Assembly (NCBI GenBank): GCA_900766135.1
Contig: CAAFUF010000034.1
Location: 124,001 to 188,000 of the forward strand
Reading direction: 5' to 3'
Source: Paenibacillaceae bacterium
Lineage (GTDB): Bacteria; Bacillota; Bacilli; Paenibacillales; Paenibacillaceae
Length of the DNA stretch: 64,000 bases
In this document: positions 63,230 through 64,000 of the stretch, in pieces
Layout of the letters: every line of letters starts with the position of its first letter
Position numbering within the stretch: the first letter of the stretch is position 1
Translations under genes and position numbers: made by a program
Notes under the pieces: generated by a model
What the model saw: the letters and a program-made list of their open reading frames with translations, nothing else
Database searches by the model: none
Told to the model about the DNA's origin: nothing

Positions 63230-63414
63230 GTAACGGACACCAGAGACGTTATTGGCACAGATCAGCGTAGGCTCGGATTCTAACGGACCGAGGAGACCTT
63301 AATCCGGCCTTCTGTGGTGATTTCGCCTTATTCGGAGTCCAATAAGGTCACTGCAGTCCGTTAGAGCGGGAAATGTCCGGGAAATGTGCAAATAAGGTCA
63401 TTGGAGTCCGTTAC
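63230..63414. repeat. Four-arm intergenic element (locus H), fold-back form
   Basis: Arms 1 and 2 (63230, 63280) read TAACGGAC...TTA; arms 3 and 4 (63339, 63389) are their inverse, (C)AATAAGGTCA...GTCCGTTA. Centres are 50, 59 and 50 bp apart. The gap 63061-63624 otherwise holds a terminator and a promoter. Confidence 0.8.
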
Positions 63415-63509
63415 ACACCCAGGCTACGAATATCCAACAGCTTCCCCCCGCCGGAAACGGCGTTTTTTTGCGTCCCGCGATTTTCATTGGATTCTTCTTC
63501 ATGATTTCC

Positions 63510-63537
63510 TAAAATTCTTCCACTTTTCGACCGATAA
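63510..63537 (+). promoter_or_regulatory. SigD-like promoter candidate of the secreted-protein gene
   Basis: TAAA (63510-63513), 16-bp spacer, ACCGATAA (63530-63537), one mismatch from GCCGATAA. Confidence 0.5.
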
Positions 63538-63624
63538 CATATGTAAGTGACGCTTTTGGGCAGTCCCTGCCGAACCATGACGGGGACATCAACACACACT
63601 ACACGACAAAGGAGAGATTAATCC

Positions 63625-64000
63625 ATGCAACGCTTCAAGAAGCCCTTCATATGGCTGACTTTGCTGTCTTTGATTCTTACGTTGCTCCCGGCAGGACTGG
63701 CGCCTGTGGCGAAAGCGGCGGATTCCGTATCGCCGACTTTTTTCATACCAAGCAATCCCGCGCTTCGGGACACATTTCGACTGACTACGGAGTACAGCCC
63801 GAGTAGTGAGAAGGAACAAATCAATCGATCCAACGTTTATAACGTAACAACTTCAACGATGACTTTTGGCGGGACTTTCTCCAAAGTTTCCTCCAACAAC
63901 ATGACGGTGAAGGTGGAACGCCTTAACTCTGTTCCAGTTAAAGATGCTGATGGGAATGATACCTCCAATATGAATTGGGTTCCCGATGCGACGAATGTCT
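63625..64000 (+). CDS. Secreted protein, 3' end outside window (first 125 codons)
   Basis: ATG 63625 follows AAAGGAGAG and no stop occurs before the window ends. Residues 1-31 are a signal peptide (basic MQRFKK, hydrophobic core, AKA cleavage site), followed by a Thr/Ser/Asn-rich beta-type sequence (RSNVYNVTTSTMTFGGTF). Large surface proteins of Paenibacillus often begin so. With csaB and tagO upstream, wall attachment through SLH domains is possible but none is visible yet. Confidence 0.75.
   Translation, partial: MQRFKKPFIWLTLLSLILTLLPAGLAPVAKAADSVSPTFFIPSNPALRDTFRLTTEYSPSSEKEQINRSNVYNVTTSTMTFGGTFSKVSSNNMTVKVERLNSVPVKDADGNDTSNMNWVPDATNV

Noticed and set aside
24375..63414. CRISPR-like spacing of repeats in gaps
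   Set aside because: Only four units per locus, arms diverge and invert, steps alternate 51/62, and no cas genes are present.
1..64000. rRNA, tRNA, transposase or phage genes
   Set aside because: None recognised on either strand.

Overview
The window is chromosomal DNA of a spore-forming, motile, low-to-mid GC Firmicute, most likely Paenibacillaceae (Paenibacillus or a close relative). The reasons are the sporulation genes spoIIR, spoIID, spoIIQ and spoIIID, the flagellar rod/hook genes flhO-flhP, strong AGGAGG-type ribosome binding sites with many TTG/GTG starts, a GC-rich coding bias, and gene order that follows the Bacillus prfA-prmC ... spoIIR-ywlC-mntP-ywlE-ywlG-glyA-upp-mnaA-atp ... 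murA-spoIID-spoIIQ-spoIIID-mbl-flhO-flhP-fabZ axis. No rRNA, tRNA, CRISPR array, prophage or transposase gene was seen.

Layout. 0-4.5 kb: an RND exporter and its TetR regulator (minus strand). 4.6-7.2 kb: cardiolipin synthase and type 2 IPP isomerase. 7.2-8.2 kb: a repeat-rich gap. 8.2-11.4 kb: an ECF vitamin transporter operon (S, fused double ATPase, T). 11.5-14.2 kb: an acetyltransferase, ychF and two TM2-domain genes. 14.3-20.3 kb (minus): an MFS exporter, then a LysR-controlled NMT1/taurine-type ABC uptake operon ending in an isochorismatase-fold amidohydrolase. 20.5-31.5 kb: prfA-prmC, a small spore-appendage-like protein, a SEDS glycosyltransferase, spoIIR, ywlC, a DUF72 protein, mntP, ywlE, ywlG, glyA. 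31.6-33.9 kb (minus): an Rrf2 regulator, a thioredoxin-reductase-like flavoprotein and a methyltransferase. 34.1-36.4 kb: upp and mnaA. 36.6-44.2 kb: the complete F1Fo ATP synthase operon. 44.5-55.3 kb: a DUF1146 gene, murA, an inserted hxlR/uppP pair, then spoIID, spoIIQ, spoIIID, mbl, flhO, flhP. 55.7-64 kb: fabZ, pgcA, a DUF5693 membrane protein, csaB, tagA, tagO and the start of a secreted protein cut by the window end.

The genes fall into linked themes: envelope synthesis (murA, uppP, tagO, tagA, mnaA, csaB, pgcA, SEDS protein, mbl, cls), sporulation control and engulfment (spoIIR, spoIID, spoIIQ, spoIIID) and energy/translation housekeeping. mnaA makes UDP-ManNAc, which TagA joins to the lipid-linked GlcNAc made by TagO; CsaB would pyruvylate the resulting polymer, the usual anchor for SLH-domain proteins.

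The most unusual content is between genes. At least six gaps (1-136, 24.4, 27.7, 34.9, 51.2 and 63.2 kb) carry an element made of four ~26-bp arms (three visible at the window edge), each arm loosely TAACG...TTATT. Arm spacing is nearly invariant (about 51, then 59-62, then 51 bp) although the arm sequence is private to each locus and the second pair of arms is often the inverse of the first. A seventh gap (48.2 kb) has four palindromic units at exactly 52-bp steps that resemble the operator of the nearby hxlR gene. I know of no named family with this description. All statements are from reading the sequence; no search or folding programme was run.
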